Assembly (NCBI GenBank): GCA_934725855.1
Contig: CAKVCL010000021.1
Location: 1-59,701 of the forward strand
Length of the DNA stretch: 59,701 nucleotides
Reading direction: 5' to 3'
Origin: an uncultured Cellulosilyticum sp.
Lineage (GTDB): Bacteria > Bacillota > Clostridia > Lachnospirales > Cellulosilyticaceae
Numbering within the stretch: the stretch's first letter is position 1; the number at the start of each line of letters is the position of its first letter. The notes under the pieces are model-generated. The model worked only from the letters and a program-made list of their open reading frames with translations. It was not told where the DNA came from and searched no databases. The position numbers and the translations under genes are program-made. Shown here in pieces: positions 18,912-27,287 of this stretch.

Positions 18912-19430
18912 TTATGTTTGCATATAGATAACAATGCCATCCTTTTCAATCTGGTTTTTAATTTCTCCCTCAATTTTATCTTCAAATAAAACATCACTTA
19001 TATATACAGATATATGTTCTAACAACTGTTCAAAAGCATCAATATACTGTTCTATAATCCTATTTTTTATCTGTTCATAATCACCTTCATCATAGATATG
19101 AGCTGAACTATTTCGAGATAGAAGAATCTCATCCCATAGTGCAACATCTTGAATCCAGCCTTCTTTAAAGGCTTGTTTATAGCAACCACGAGGGTTGTTA
19201 ATATCTAAACCTGCTGATTTAAAAATCTTAGATAATAGTTTCCAAGTAAGGTTTTCTAACATTTCATATTTCTTAATAATGGAATCTCTATATACTTCTT
19301 TAGTAATATCATCAGGAGAATTTATGGAGTTGTACTTATCCTTAATGTTCCTAAGATGAAGGAGCATTCGAACAACGTAATCATAAGTTAATTGGATAGA
19401 TTCAGTGTATTTATCATGTTGATGCTGCAT
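18912..19430 (-). CDS. HI0074/HepT-like HEPN protein, orphan
   Basis: 172 residues, all-helical. It matches the 'nucleotidyltransferase substrate-binding protein, HI0074' family: KYEMLENLTWKLLSKIF, then CYKQAFKEGWI and the HEPN RX4H motif as RNSSAH near residue 105-110. Family members pair with a small MNT nucleotidyltransferase encoded next door as a toxin-antitoxin couple. None is found here in either direction, so this copy is solitary. AAAGGAGAG precedes the ATG. Ribonuclease activity is possible but unproven. Confidence 0.8.
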   Translation of the reverse strand: MQHQHDKYTESIQLTYDYVVRMLLHLRNIKDKYNSINSPDDITKEVYRDSIIKKYEMLENLTWKLLSKIFKSAGLDINNPRGCYKQAFKEGWIQDVALWDEILLSRNSSAHIYDEGDYEQIKNRIIEQYIDAFEQLLEHISVYISDVLFEDKIEGEIKNQIEKDGIVIYMQT

Positions 19431-19740
19431 AAAAACTCTCCTTTAATTTAATAATTTGATAGGATCTTATTAAAATTATACCCTAGTTGTTACTATTTAT
19501 AAACGAAGAATTATAAGTTAATAAGAGAGCATGCTTACATAAGAAACAGGAAGAGGAAGAAAAATAAGAATATTATGTAACTATTGAAAATAATGGAGAA
19601 GATTTTTCTGAAATTTGATATGGTTACAAAAGAATATACGATTGAAAAAGATAAAATAGATGATTATTTTTGTGGAGTTGGCTATATCAAGATTAAATCC
19701 ACTTAAGAAAATATGACAAGTCAAGATGTTTAGATATCAA
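19431..19740. other. Intergenic region with a possible gene remnant
   Basis: About 310 bp between two minus-strand genes. A plus-strand reading of 37 codons (19593-19706, MEKIFLKF to YIKIKST) has no ribosome-binding site, and a neighbouring frame reads YVTIENNGEDF, reminiscent of a sensor-kinase ATPase G box. This may be debris of a deleted gene; nothing firmer can be said. Confidence 0.25.
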
Positions 19741-19779
19741 AAAGAGCATTAGTCCCTAGGATAGGGGCTAATGCTTTTT
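19741..19779 (-). terminator. Terminator of the yhbD/bactofilin operon
   Basis: Stem formed by AAAGAGCATTAGTCCCTA and TAGGGGCTAATGCTTTTT around a 5-base loop, 5 bp past the yhbD stop. A T tract follows on the minus strand (TTT of the first arm) and a longer one on the plus strand, so it could work in both directions. Confidence 0.8.
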
Positions 19780-19784
19780 AGTAG

Positions 19785-20429
19785 TTATAAGAGTTTTCGG
19801 CTGATTTCACTAGCTTCTTTTTGAAGATTGATTTCAATGATTTTAATAGCCTGAGGGTCGATTAGTAGAGAATCATCAATTTTACAGCCGATAATAATAG
19901 CAACACCTAGTTTTCTATAGAGAATGAGCTTACCATCAGAATTATAGAGTGTGGTATAGTGCGTATCAATCATAGTAGCTAGGTTTTTAAGTTCATCTAA
20001 AGTAATGACAGAATTGATGAGATATTTCTCAATCAAATTAATCATAATAAGTTCTTTTTTACCTAGAACCTGTTTATTTGGATAAATAGAACTAAACATA
20101 TCTAAAACCGTCTTGTTTACGACTTCCTTTTCTTGAAGGTCACTTAGATGAATGGCTTGCTGGGCTTCGTCTTTATTAAATAGATTGGCGATTTCATCTA
20201 AAGAAATATCATCCTTCATAGATAAGATGGTTTCGATACGCTCTAAGATTTTATCCTTTTTAAAGAAGGTTTCTTGACCAGTAGGCATAGACTTTTTGAT
20301 AAACCAACTTTCTGGGATAATGTTCATACGTTTCCATCTATAAAGTTGCCCGTAAGAAATTTTTGTAAGGGCTAGGAGTTCTTTTTTTGAGATTAATTCA
20401 TCTGTAGCTTCTTTTTCAATATTAATCAT
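19785..20429 (-). CDS. yhbD: YhbD-like (DUF4004) MerR-type regulator
   Basis: 214 residues. The N-terminal winged helix-turn-helix (about 10-60) has LISKKELLALTKISYGQLYR and RWKRMNIIPESWFIKK, typical of Bacillus YhbD. The remaining part is a DUF4004 region. In Bacillus subtilis yhbD is in the same operon as the bactofilins yhbE and yhbF, and the same trio is found here, with gene order bactofilin, bactofilin, yhbD. GGAGG precedes the ATG. Probably regulates this operon or bactofilin-linked functions. Confidence 0.88.
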   Translation of the reverse strand: MINIEKEATDELISKKELLALTKISYGQLYRWKRMNIIPESWFIKKSMPTGQETFFKKDKILERIETILSMKDDISLDEIANLFNKDEAQQAIHLSDLQEKEVVNKTVLDMFSSIYPNKQVLGKKELIMINLIEKYLINSVITLDELKNLATMIDTHYTTLYNSDGKLILYRKLGVAIIIGCKIDDSLLIDPQAIKIIEINLQKEASEISRKLL

Positions 20430-20457
20430 GTGGGTACCTCCTTTGCATGGTTTTAAG

Positions 20458-21219
20458 TTAATCTACTTTGGTTAAATCTTGAATGATGACGTTATCTCCC
20501 TTATTGAAGGACTCAGAATATTCAACAGTGGAAATATCACAATTGCTGACGAGATTGATATTTTTGCCCCTGGCAATTTTAGATTCTACATTTTCTAATT
20601 TCATATCATCTGCTTCAATGCTGTCACATGTAAGGATATTCTTCTTATTATAAAATAACCATAATAAATGATAAATCGGTTTTTCTACCACTAAGTTAGT
20701 AGCCCCTATTTCTTTGCAGTAAGAGGAAGCACAAGAATGAAGGGTAATATTTTCACCACTTAATAAGCCTTTACATTGAATACTGCCTTCTATTGTAATG
20801 TTTTCAGCACTCACATCAGTAGGAGAGTTGAGCACGCCATAAACTTTAAGCTCATTGGAGGTGAGTGGATTATTAAGAATCAGGCCACCACGTGTCACAA
20901 TGTTTCGGCTTGTTACATTTCCTGTGATAGTCGCTTTGCCATTCACTGTAAGTTCTCTGATATTACATATCCCATCAAGGTATAAATCTCCGTTTACCAC
21001 AAGTTTAATTAAGCTAACATCACCTGTGATATGTGCATTGCCATGAATAATGCAGTGTCCACCTTCTACGCTGCCATCAAAGTTGGCATTTCCCATGACT
21101 TGAATTTCATCAGCCACCACATGACCATTAGATTTGGCGCTACCCATAATGGTAATTTTATTGTATTCTCCTTCATTAATAACGCCGTTACCAGCGATTT
21201 TAATATCACCTTTGCTCAT
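20458..21219 (-). CDS. yhbE: Bactofilin (polymer-forming cytoskeletal protein), second copy
   Basis: 253 residues. Repeated short beta-helix strands rich in Gly, Asn and Val (for example GNANFDGSVEGGHCIIHG) form the bactofilin core across about 1-150, followed by a family-specific C-terminal part. It is clearly paralogous to the next gene upstream. Such bactofilins polymerise without nucleotide; the Bacillus YhbE/YhbF pair is needed for flagellar assembly and motility (established), but that role is not shown here. Which of the two equals yhbE is not decidable, so the symbol is tentative. Confidence 0.85.
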   Translation of the reverse strand: MSKGDIKIAGNGVINEGEYNKITIMGSAKSNGHVVADEIQVMGNANFDGSVEGGHCIIHGNAHITGDVSLIKLVVNGDLYLDGICNIRELTVNGKATITGNVTSRNIVTRGGLILNNPLTSNELKVYGVLNSPTDVSAENITIEGSIQCKGLLSGENITLHSCASSYCKEIGATNLVVEKPIYHLLWLFYNKKNILTCDSIEADDMKLENVESKIARGKNINLVSNCDISTVEYSESFNKGDNVIIQDLTKVD

Positions 21220-21266
21220 TATTAATCATCCCTTCTTAGCATTATCTATTTTTAATACATTCATTT

Positions 21267-22001
21267 TTAGAGTTCATTAATTTGGTCTACATTAGAGTCA
21301 GGATGTACCTTACAAGTTCCACTGTGTTCAATAAGTCCAATTCTACATTTTGGACCAATCTCAATGTCTTTGCCACGTACGATTTTGACTTCGCAGTTTT
21401 CTAGATATACATGGTCACCTTCAATAACATTAGCTACAACTTTACTTTCCTTTAAAAAATCAGGCAAGAAGAAGCTTAGAAAATTATTCACAATGTGAGG
21501 TGGTGCAGATAATTTGATATTGGAAGCACCTACTTCATTAAGTGTAGAAGTGCCTCTAGAAGTAAGTTCAAGAGATTCACAATTTAAGAAGCCATTGCAT
21601 TTAAGCATACCTTCTAGTTTAAAGTCTTCACTAGTTAAATCACCTTCCACAGTAAGCATGCCTGTTGTACAAATAGAAGTTGCTTTTAAACATTGTTTTA
21701 TTTTAGTCATGCCTGTTGAATGGAGTGATTTGGTTTCTACATCTTCAAAAAACTCCATCGTACCAGAAATCTCTATTTCATCTGTTATAACATTTTTATG
21801 AATTTTACCCATTCCAGAAGTTCTAATTTTTTCACTTGTAACAGAACCTTGAATAGTAGACATGCCTGAAATATCAAGAAGTCTACACGTTAAATCACCT
21901 GTAATAGTTCCTTTGCCTGAAATATTGACTCTATCAAACTCACCACCAGCATATGTGCCTAAACCTTCTACATTTAAAGAGTTAAGATTTTTATGTTCCA
22001 T
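21267..22001 (-). CDS. yhbF: Bactofilin (polymer-forming cytoskeletal protein), first copy
   Basis: 244 residues from the ATG at 22001 (MEHKNLNSLNV). GGAGG lies 6 bases upstream; a longer reading from 22019 would use that site as coding sequence, so it is rejected. Beta-helix repeats such as GKGTITGDLTCRLLDISG and KIRTSGMGKIHKNV fill the core. The C-terminal part, IVRGKDIEIGPKCRIGLIEHSG, aligns with the paralogue next door. First gene of the operon. The symbol is tentative, as for its partner. Confidence 0.85.
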   Translation of the reverse strand: MEHKNLNSLNVEGLGTYAGGEFDRVNISGKGTITGDLTCRLLDISGMSTIQGSVTSEKIRTSGMGKIHKNVITDEIEISGTMEFFEDVETKSLHSTGMTKIKQCLKATSICTTGMLTVEGDLTSEDFKLEGMLKCNGFLNCESLELTSRGTSTLNEVGASNIKLSAPPHIVNNFLSFFLPDFLKESKVVANVIEGDHVYLENCEVKIVRGKDIEIGPKCRIGLIEHSGTCKVHPDSNVDQINEL

Positions 22002-22152
22002 ACCGAACCTCCGTAACAATGTTTTATTATTTAAGGCAATAATAGCAAAATAATGTTACGGAGTCAAGGGAGAGAAGAAAGAATTTATTTTTAATTTATA
22101 ATTTGGAGAAAATTTAAAGGTGCTAAGGTAGATGATAAGCGCTTAATGAAAA

Positions 22153-22255
22153 ACGGGACTGTCGCATTAAGTATTTCAACTTATAAATATACAATCATTA
22201 AAGAAAATGAATTGTATATTTATAAGGTATATGCTTTTAGTGCAACAGTCCCGTA
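22153..22255. repeat. Long imperfect palindrome (about 47-bp arms), MITE-like
   Basis: Left arm starts ACGGGACTGTCGCATTAAG; the right arm ends GCAACAGTCCCGT. The arms also share the inner block TTATAAATATACAAT. Outer 9 bp match exactly and the arms are about 85% complementary, with a loop of 7-10 bases. No T run follows either side, so a plain terminator is unlikely; a mobile palindromic repeat or an RNA hairpin are the alternatives. No flanking target duplication was evident. It sits downstream of both the secreted-protein gene and the bactofilin promoter region. Confidence 0.55.
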
Positions 22256-22290
22256 AGCTGGGAAAGTGTTCAATTATAGATAGGATAAAA

Positions 22291-23070
22291 TTAAAATTTA
22301 CCTGCTTCCATATGAGCATAGGTTGATGTGGAGAAACCAATCACTTTATTTGAAGTAGGATTTACAATGATGGTTACTTCTTTTGATTTATCTTTAGCAT
22401 CTTGATAAAGCAAAGTAGCATCGCCTTTTACTTTGTGATTAATAAAAGTAGGGTTTTTGATATTTCCTAATTTATGTTTTTTGATAAAATCAGTAGCTAA
22501 AGTCTGAGCTGATTTAAGTTCTTCAGAAGATATTGAAGTGGCTTTGCTTTTTCCCTTAAGTTTAATGGCATTAAGGTCAGCAAATTCAAGGCTAATAAGT
22601 TCTTTAGTGCTTTTGTTAAACTCACAAATGTATTCGTAAGAATCATCATTAGCAATACATTCCACTTGTACGAGATCGTGTCCTAGAGTAGAAATTTTTT
22701 GTCTTTGAGTAGAAGCAAATGCTTCTAGATTTTTCTTGAATATTTCAGCATCTTCAGCCTTGCAGTTAGTGGCTTTAATTTCAGAAGCAATATCAGCAAG
22801 TTCTTCATCTACCAATTTTTGAATGCTTTCTTCACTTGTGACATCTACATGATGAGTACAGTTTGAATCTTTAAATGAAGCATCAAAATAAGTTTTGATG
22901 GCATTAGTTGCTGAAGTAGTATAGGATTTGGTTAATTCTTCATTTAAATTTGAAGCAGCAAAGCTTGAAGCAACAACTTTTGGAGTTTGAGCTGCAAATA
23001 CATTTGTAGAAAATAATGTGCTTGTACATACTAGACTTAAAATTAATAAAGCTTTTTGACTAAATTTCAT
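22291..23070 (-). CDS. Exported protein, paralogue of the next upstream gene
   Basis: 259 residues with a signal peptide (LLILSLVCTSTLFSTNVFAA, cleavage after AA). The C-terminal block LATDFIKKHKLGNIKNP and VTIIVNPTSNKVIGFSTSTY aligns with the same block in the neighbouring gene (for example KVALLINAATSKVFGIYLEGY), so the two are paralogues; the fold suggests a PepSY/YcdB-like beta domain but I could not identify a family. Last gene of a four-gene minus-strand operon with a two-component system. AAAGGAGAA precedes the ATG. Confidence 0.75.
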   Translation of the reverse strand: MKFSQKALLILSLVCTSTLFSTNVFAAQTPKVVASSFAASNLNEELTKSYTTSATNAIKTYFDASFKDSNCTHHVDVTSEESIQKLVDEELADIASEIKATNCKAEDAEIFKKNLEAFASTQRQKISTLGHDLVQVECIANDDSYEYICEFNKSTKELISLEFADLNAIKLKGKSKATSISSEELKSAQTLATDFIKKHKLGNIKNPTFINHKVKGDATLLYQDAKDKSKEVTIIVNPTSNKVIGFSTSTYAHMEAGKF

Positions 23071-23091
23071 AATAAATTCTCCTTTAATAAA

Positions 23092-23907
23092 TTAATTTTT
23101 CATCATAAAATCGACATAACCTTCTAAATAAATACCAAATACTTTTGAAGTAGCTGCATTAATAAGTAAGGCAACTTTTTTGGAAGGGTCATTTGCATCT
23201 TTAAATACAGCAAAGCAGTTATTACCAGTATGGATATAATCCATTTGAGGGGTCTGAATATCAGCTAGATGAAATTTTTTTATATAGTCACTGCCTAAAG
23301 TAGTTAGCTCATTATCAGTCATAGTTGGCATAACATCTGCGGGGTTTACTGCTGAATTATGGAATAGTAATAAGGGGGTATTAGTTTTGGCATCAAAATT
23401 AATAGAGTAGTTGTCATAATTGTCAATAGATTTTCCTCGAATATCACATTGTATGTAGTTGGTTCCAAGTGTTTCAAGCTTATTTTGAAGATACTCATAG
23501 TGTCTTTGAACATCTTGAAGGCGCATATCCCTTTCTTCAGTACTGTATTCATTTCGTTCGAAATCGAGGTTAATTTCAGCTTCTTCATTTGATTTAATAG
23601 TGTTAATGGAATATTCATCTATTAGCTCAATGGTTGAATTATACTGATCATCAGAAATAGTAACTTCAAAATACTGCTCTATAAGTTTCTGACACTCATT
23701 CAGATAGAAATCTGTATCTAATGTTTTTTCGTTAGTGGCTAAGCTGGTTGAAACTTGTGTGGCACTAGGCGCTGAAGAAGTAGCAGTGTAGACCATATCT
23801 GTACGAATAGAATCTTTTGAAGTACCAAAGGTTGTAATTGCAATAACTGATAATACAGCACCACTAAATAAAATGCCAAATGTAAGTTTTAGCTTGTTTA
23901 TGTTCAT
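23092..23907 (-). CDS. Membrane-anchored/exported protein, paralogue of the downstream gene
   Basis: 271 residues. An N-terminal hydrophobic helix (about 6-27) carries no clear cleavage site, so a signal anchor is likely. The central Cys/acidic region (NIDFERNEYSTEERDMRLQ-like, charged) precedes the conserved C-terminal block shared with the 22291-23070 protein. GGGAGGAG precedes the ATG. It follows the histidine kinase and precedes its shorter, secreted paralogue by 21 bp, so the pair may be sensed by, or be output of, the kinase. Confidence 0.75.
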   Translation of the reverse strand: MNINKLKLTFGILFSGAVLSVIAITTFGTSKDSIRTDMVYTATSSAPSATQVSTSLATNEKTLDTDFYLNECQKLIEQYFEVTISDDQYNSTIELIDEYSINTIKSNEEAEINLDFERNEYSTEERDMRLQDVQRHYEYLQNKLETLGTNYIQCDIRGKSIDNYDNYSINFDAKTNTPLLLFHNSAVNPADVMPTMTDNELTTLGSDYIKKFHLADIQTPQMDYIHTGNNCFAVFKDANDPSKKVALLINAATSKVFGIYLEGYVDFMMKN

Positions 23908-24009
23908 GTTTTCTCCTCCCTATGTATTTTTATAAGAATAAGTACCTATTACAGTTTTGAGTATACACAGTCAATGTGGCATAAGTTTGTATAAAATGTC
24001 ACAAAGTTG

Positions 24010-25434
24010 TCAACTTTTTTGAGGAAATACCAGTTTTACCATAGTTCCTTTTTGTAGCTCACTAGAGATGATTAATTCAATATGATGTAAATTAGCGATT
24101 TCCTTGCAGATAGATAATCCAATACCTGCACCATGATTTTTGCGGCTTCTAGATTTATCCACCATATAAAATGGTTCACAAAGCTTAGCAAGATGCTCGG
24201 CAGGAATACTAATACCGTGGTCAATAATAGATAAACTTATTTCTAAGGGTGAATTTTCTAAAACTGCTTCAATGGTAGAATGCACATCAGATGCTTTAAT
24301 GGCATTTTCTATTAAATTACTAAGTAGCATATGCATCAAAATTTGGTCGGACAAAAAGATATAAGGTTCACCTTGTATTGTTAATTCTATCTCTTTCTCC
24401 TCAAGTTTAGGTTTTAGAAATGCCTTAACATCACTTAAGAGTTGAAGGATATCTATTGGAACGAATTCTAAATTGGATTCTCTAGCATAAATAAGATCCA
24501 TCATCTTAAGGGAAACCTTTTCTAAATGTTTGCTTTCTTTATAAATATAATCAGCTGCTTCAACAAAGAGTTTTTCATTATACCTGCTAGAACGCAATAG
24601 ATTCGCATAACCAATAATAGAGGTGAGTGGGGTTTTCAGTTCATGGGTGAAGTTATTAATAAAGGTCTTTTGGGCAGCATTGGCATGCTCTAACTCATTA
24701 ATTTTATCTTCTATCGTTTCAGCCATGGAATTAAAGTCTTTTGATAAGCAACCAAATTCATCATGAGCATGAATAGGAATACGTTCTGAAAACTTGCCTG
24801 AAGCAATCTCTCTAGTAGAAAGAGTGAGTGCCCTAATTGGTTGGGTGATAAGGCGGCTTATAAAGAACATAAAGAAAGCAAAAGTACAGCAAATAAATAA
24901 GTCTAGCTTAATAAAAAAAGCATAATAGCTATATTTTTCGTTGTAGATAGATGAAATATTTTTAGCACAATACAGTGTAATAGGTTGTCCAAATACATTG
25001 TAATTAGATGCCATATAGAGGTAGTAGGTACGATTACCTAGAGAACGAATGATGTAGTTTGTTTGGTTAGAGGATAGGGTACTTAGTTCCTCAGGACATT
25101 CTATTACAGGGAACTTGGCATCTTGATATAAAGGCGTGCCATCTTCTTTTAGAATTTGGTAAAAATTTTGTTTACTATTTGAAGGAATGTAGTTAGCAAC
25201 GAACTGGTTAATACAGTCTTCTAAAGTAGACTCTGAAGTAATGTAGCTTCTATCCATAAGCAAAGCAGTAAGATTGAGTTCTGAGGTGACAAAGTTTTGT
25301 TTTTCGAGGCACTTATCTATTTCTTGTTTGACAACATTATTATGAAACCGTTGAATCAGTAAAATACCCGAAATGTTTAATGTACAAATAAGCAAAAGAA
25401 GCGTAAAAAGATAAATTTTAAGCCAAAGTTTCAT
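24010..25434 (-). CDS. Membrane sensor histidine kinase
   Basis: 474 residues. Membrane helix about 7-28, an extracytoplasmic sensor of about 140 residues, second helix about 173-195, HAMP (RLITQPIRALTLSTREIA), HisKA with phosphoacceptor in FTHELKTPLTS, N box NLIENAIKASD, and ATPase glycine box HGAGIGLSICKE. AGGATTAATGT precedes the ATG. The gap to the upstream regulator is only 3 bp and it is followed by the two paralogous exported proteins. Confidence 0.93.
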   Translation of the reverse strand: MKLWLKIYLFTLLLLICTLNISGILLIQRFHNNVVKQEIDKCLEKQNFVTSELNLTALLMDRSYITSESTLEDCINQFVANYIPSNSKQNFYQILKEDGTPLYQDAKFPVIECPEELSTLSSNQTNYIIRSLGNRTYYLYMASNYNVFGQPITLYCAKNISSIYNEKYSYYAFFIKLDLFICCTFAFFMFFISRLITQPIRALTLSTREIASGKFSERIPIHAHDEFGCLSKDFNSMAETIEDKINELEHANAAQKTFINNFTHELKTPLTSIIGYANLLRSSRYNEKLFVEAADYIYKESKHLEKVSLKMMDLIYARESNLEFVPIDILQLLSDVKAFLKPKLEEKEIELTIQGEPYIFLSDQILMHMLLSNLIENAIKASDVHSTIEAVLENSPLEISLSIIDHGISIPAEHLAKLCEPFYMVDKSRSRKNHGAGIGLSICKEIANLHHIELIISSELQKGTMVKLVFPQKS

Positions 25435-25437
25435 ACA

Positions 25438-26094
25438 TTAATCCTCCAAACGATAGCCGATTTTATAAACGGTTTGGATGGCATCATTTAGATTGAGCTT
25501 TTTTCGTAATCTTTGAATGTGTGTATCAATGGTGCGTGTTTCACCCATATAGTCATAACCCCAAATAGTTTCTAATAAATACTCTCTAGATAAAGCCATG
25601 TTCTTATTTTTGATAAGTAACACAAAGAGTTCAAACTCTTTAAGGGTAAGTTCAATAGGGGTAGAACCTTTCATAACCGTACGGTTATCTTCATTAATAG
25701 AGAAATCTTTAAAGGTGAGATGAGTACTGACCTTGCTATAGCGTCTTAGTACAATTTCGATTCTAGCAAGGAGTTCCACGGTTTCGAAAGGTTTAACGAT
25801 ATAATCTTCAGCGCCAGATTTGAGTCCTGTAATTCTATCTGCTAAGTCATTTTTAGCTGTTAAAAAGATAACAGGAATATCAAGCTCTTTGATTTTTTTC
25901 ATAAGAGTAAAGCCATCCATTCCAGGAAGCATTACATCCATTAAGATGAGGTCAAATTTATTCTGCTCTAGCGCAGGCAGAACGTCCATCCCATCAAAAA
26001 TCTGAGAAGTTAGATAGCCTGCCATTTCTAGAGTGATTTTAATAAGATTTGAGATGGATTCATCATCTTCTACAATTAAAATATGTGATTGCAT
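25438..26094 (-). CDS. OmpR/PhoB-family response regulator
   Basis: 218 residues. Receiver domain with VEDD acidic pocket, phosphoacceptor D in FDLILMDVMLPGMDG and the K-P pair in VKPFETVELL, then a winged helix ending IQTVYKIGYRLED. AAAGGAG precedes the ATG. First gene of the minus-strand operon with the kinase and two exported proteins; its target is probably this operon. Confidence 0.93.
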   Translation of the reverse strand: MQSHILIVEDDESISNLIKITLEMAGYLTSQIFDGMDVLPALEQNKFDLILMDVMLPGMDGFTLMKKIKELDIPVIFLTAKNDLADRITGLKSGAEDYIVKPFETVELLARIEIVLRRYSKVSTHLTFKDFSINEDNRTVMKGSTPIELTLKEFELFVLLIKNKNMALSREYLLETIWGYDYMGETRTIDTHIQRLRKKLNLNDAIQTVYKIGYRLED

Positions 26095-26177
26095 TAATTT
26101 CTTCTCCTTTACATTAACATTTTTATATTGTACAACAAATCTGATTATTTAGTCGTGTGTTAAGGCGTAAATTAGAG

Positions 26178-26327
26178 CATTGTTTTGAAACACCCACTTG
26201 CCATAAGAAGTGGATTTAGACCAGCTTGGGCGGAGATGACAGTTAAGAGTAATTCAGTCATCCGAGAATTTCTATAAACAATGAGAGTAGACCTCTGTAG
26301 TAAGATAACTATGGAGGTTTATCTTTT
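26178..26327 (+). ncRNA. Candidate structured RNA ending in a terminator
   Basis: No reading frame. Closing helix CATTGTTT (26178-26185) with AAACAATG (26276-26283) encloses hairpin CCACTT/AAGTGG (26194-26199, 26208-26213) and stem-loop CGGAGATGAC/GTCATCCG (26231-26240, 26257-26264). Then TAGACCTCTGTAGT pairs with ACTATGGAGGTTTA over 14 bp with three G.U pairs that would be A.C mismatches on the other strand, so the plus strand is the transcribed one. TCTTTT follows. It could be a leader of the GNAT gene 170 bp on, or an independent small RNA. I match it to no known riboswitch class. Confidence 0.45.
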
Positions 26328-26500
26328 CGTGTAAAAATAGTAGATAATAAAAAGATTCATCTTGATAAATGAGGTAAAAGATTAAAAAAAGTAAGATATA
26401 AGAAAAATGATGATAGAAAAGTGTGTAAATTTTAAATGTTATATGGTAAAATCAAAGAATTAAACGAGTACTAAAAAATTTGTTAAAGAGGGTGATGTAA

Positions 26501-27046
26501 ATGAGAAATATTACGCTTACAACAAATCGCTTGATTTTAAGAAAGTTTACAGAAAGTGACATTACTAAGTGCTTTGAGAATTTTGGACAAGATGAGGAGA
26601 TAGGAAAATATCTTCCTATGTATCCTGTGGAAAGCAAAGAACAGATGGGAGAATATATAAAGGGATACATAGAGGCATATAAGCAAAATGCGTATATATG
26701 GGTTATAGAAGAAAAAGATACTTTAAATCCTATAGGGTATATTACAGTTAATGTTCCTTATGAAGAACTAGAAATTGGAGAGATAGCTTATTTACTTGGT
26801 GTAAAATATCAAGGTAAGGGATATGCCTATGAAGCAGTGAGTGAAGTTGTGGATTATCTATTAACAAAAAAATTACTTTATATGATAGAAGCCAAGTATA
26901 ATATTAATAATATTGCATCAGGACATTTATTGAGTAAGGTTGGATTTCGTCAAGAAGCGATACTTAGAGATAGACGATTGGATAGAGAAAAAGGAAGGCG
27001 TTGCAATGTGGTGGTAAGTTCAATTACCTATCGTGAGGTTATATAG
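26501..27046 (+). CDS. GNAT-family N-acetyltransferase (RimJ/RimL type)
   Basis: 181 residues. It begins NITLTTNRLILRKFTESD as in ribosomal-protein alanine acetyltransferase relatives, with the acetyl-CoA binding strand-turn LGVKYQGKGYAYEAVSEV and C-terminal GHLLSKVGFRQEA. Acts on an amine with acetyl-CoA; the substrate is unknown. A GAGGGTG site precedes the ATG. Monocistronic, ended by the hairpin at 27112. Confidence 0.88.
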   Translation: MRNITLTTNRLILRKFTESDITKCFENFGQDEEIGKYLPMYPVESKEQMGEYIKGYIEAYKQNAYIWVIEEKDTLNPIGYITVNVPYEELEIGEIAYLLGVKYQGKGYAYEAVSEVVDYLLTKKLLYMIEAKYNINNIASGHLLSKVGFRQEAILRDRRLDREKGRRCNVVVSSITYREVI

Positions 27047-27111
27047 ATGTACGCTTAATAAAAGGCTAGGAAACTATTTGCAGTAAAATGTGCCCAATAT
27101 AGAGCTTAATG

Positions 27112-27150
27112 ATATGCAGTCATTCTAAGAACGGCTGCATATTTATTTTT
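27112..27150 (+). terminator. Terminator after the GNAT gene
   Basis: ATATGCAG at the left pairs with CTGCATAT at the right across a 13-base loop, followed by TTATTTTTAG. It lies 66 bp past the GNAT stop. Confidence 0.75.
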
Positions 27151-27287
27151 AGTGAATCAGTTTTGAGATAAATAAAAGTATAAATTTCAAGTAATTTCCA
27201 TAATATTTTTGGGTATGATATATTATAATAGAGAATAAAAAAGAGCAGAAATAGGACATGATGATGTACTAAAGGGGTGAGACGAAT

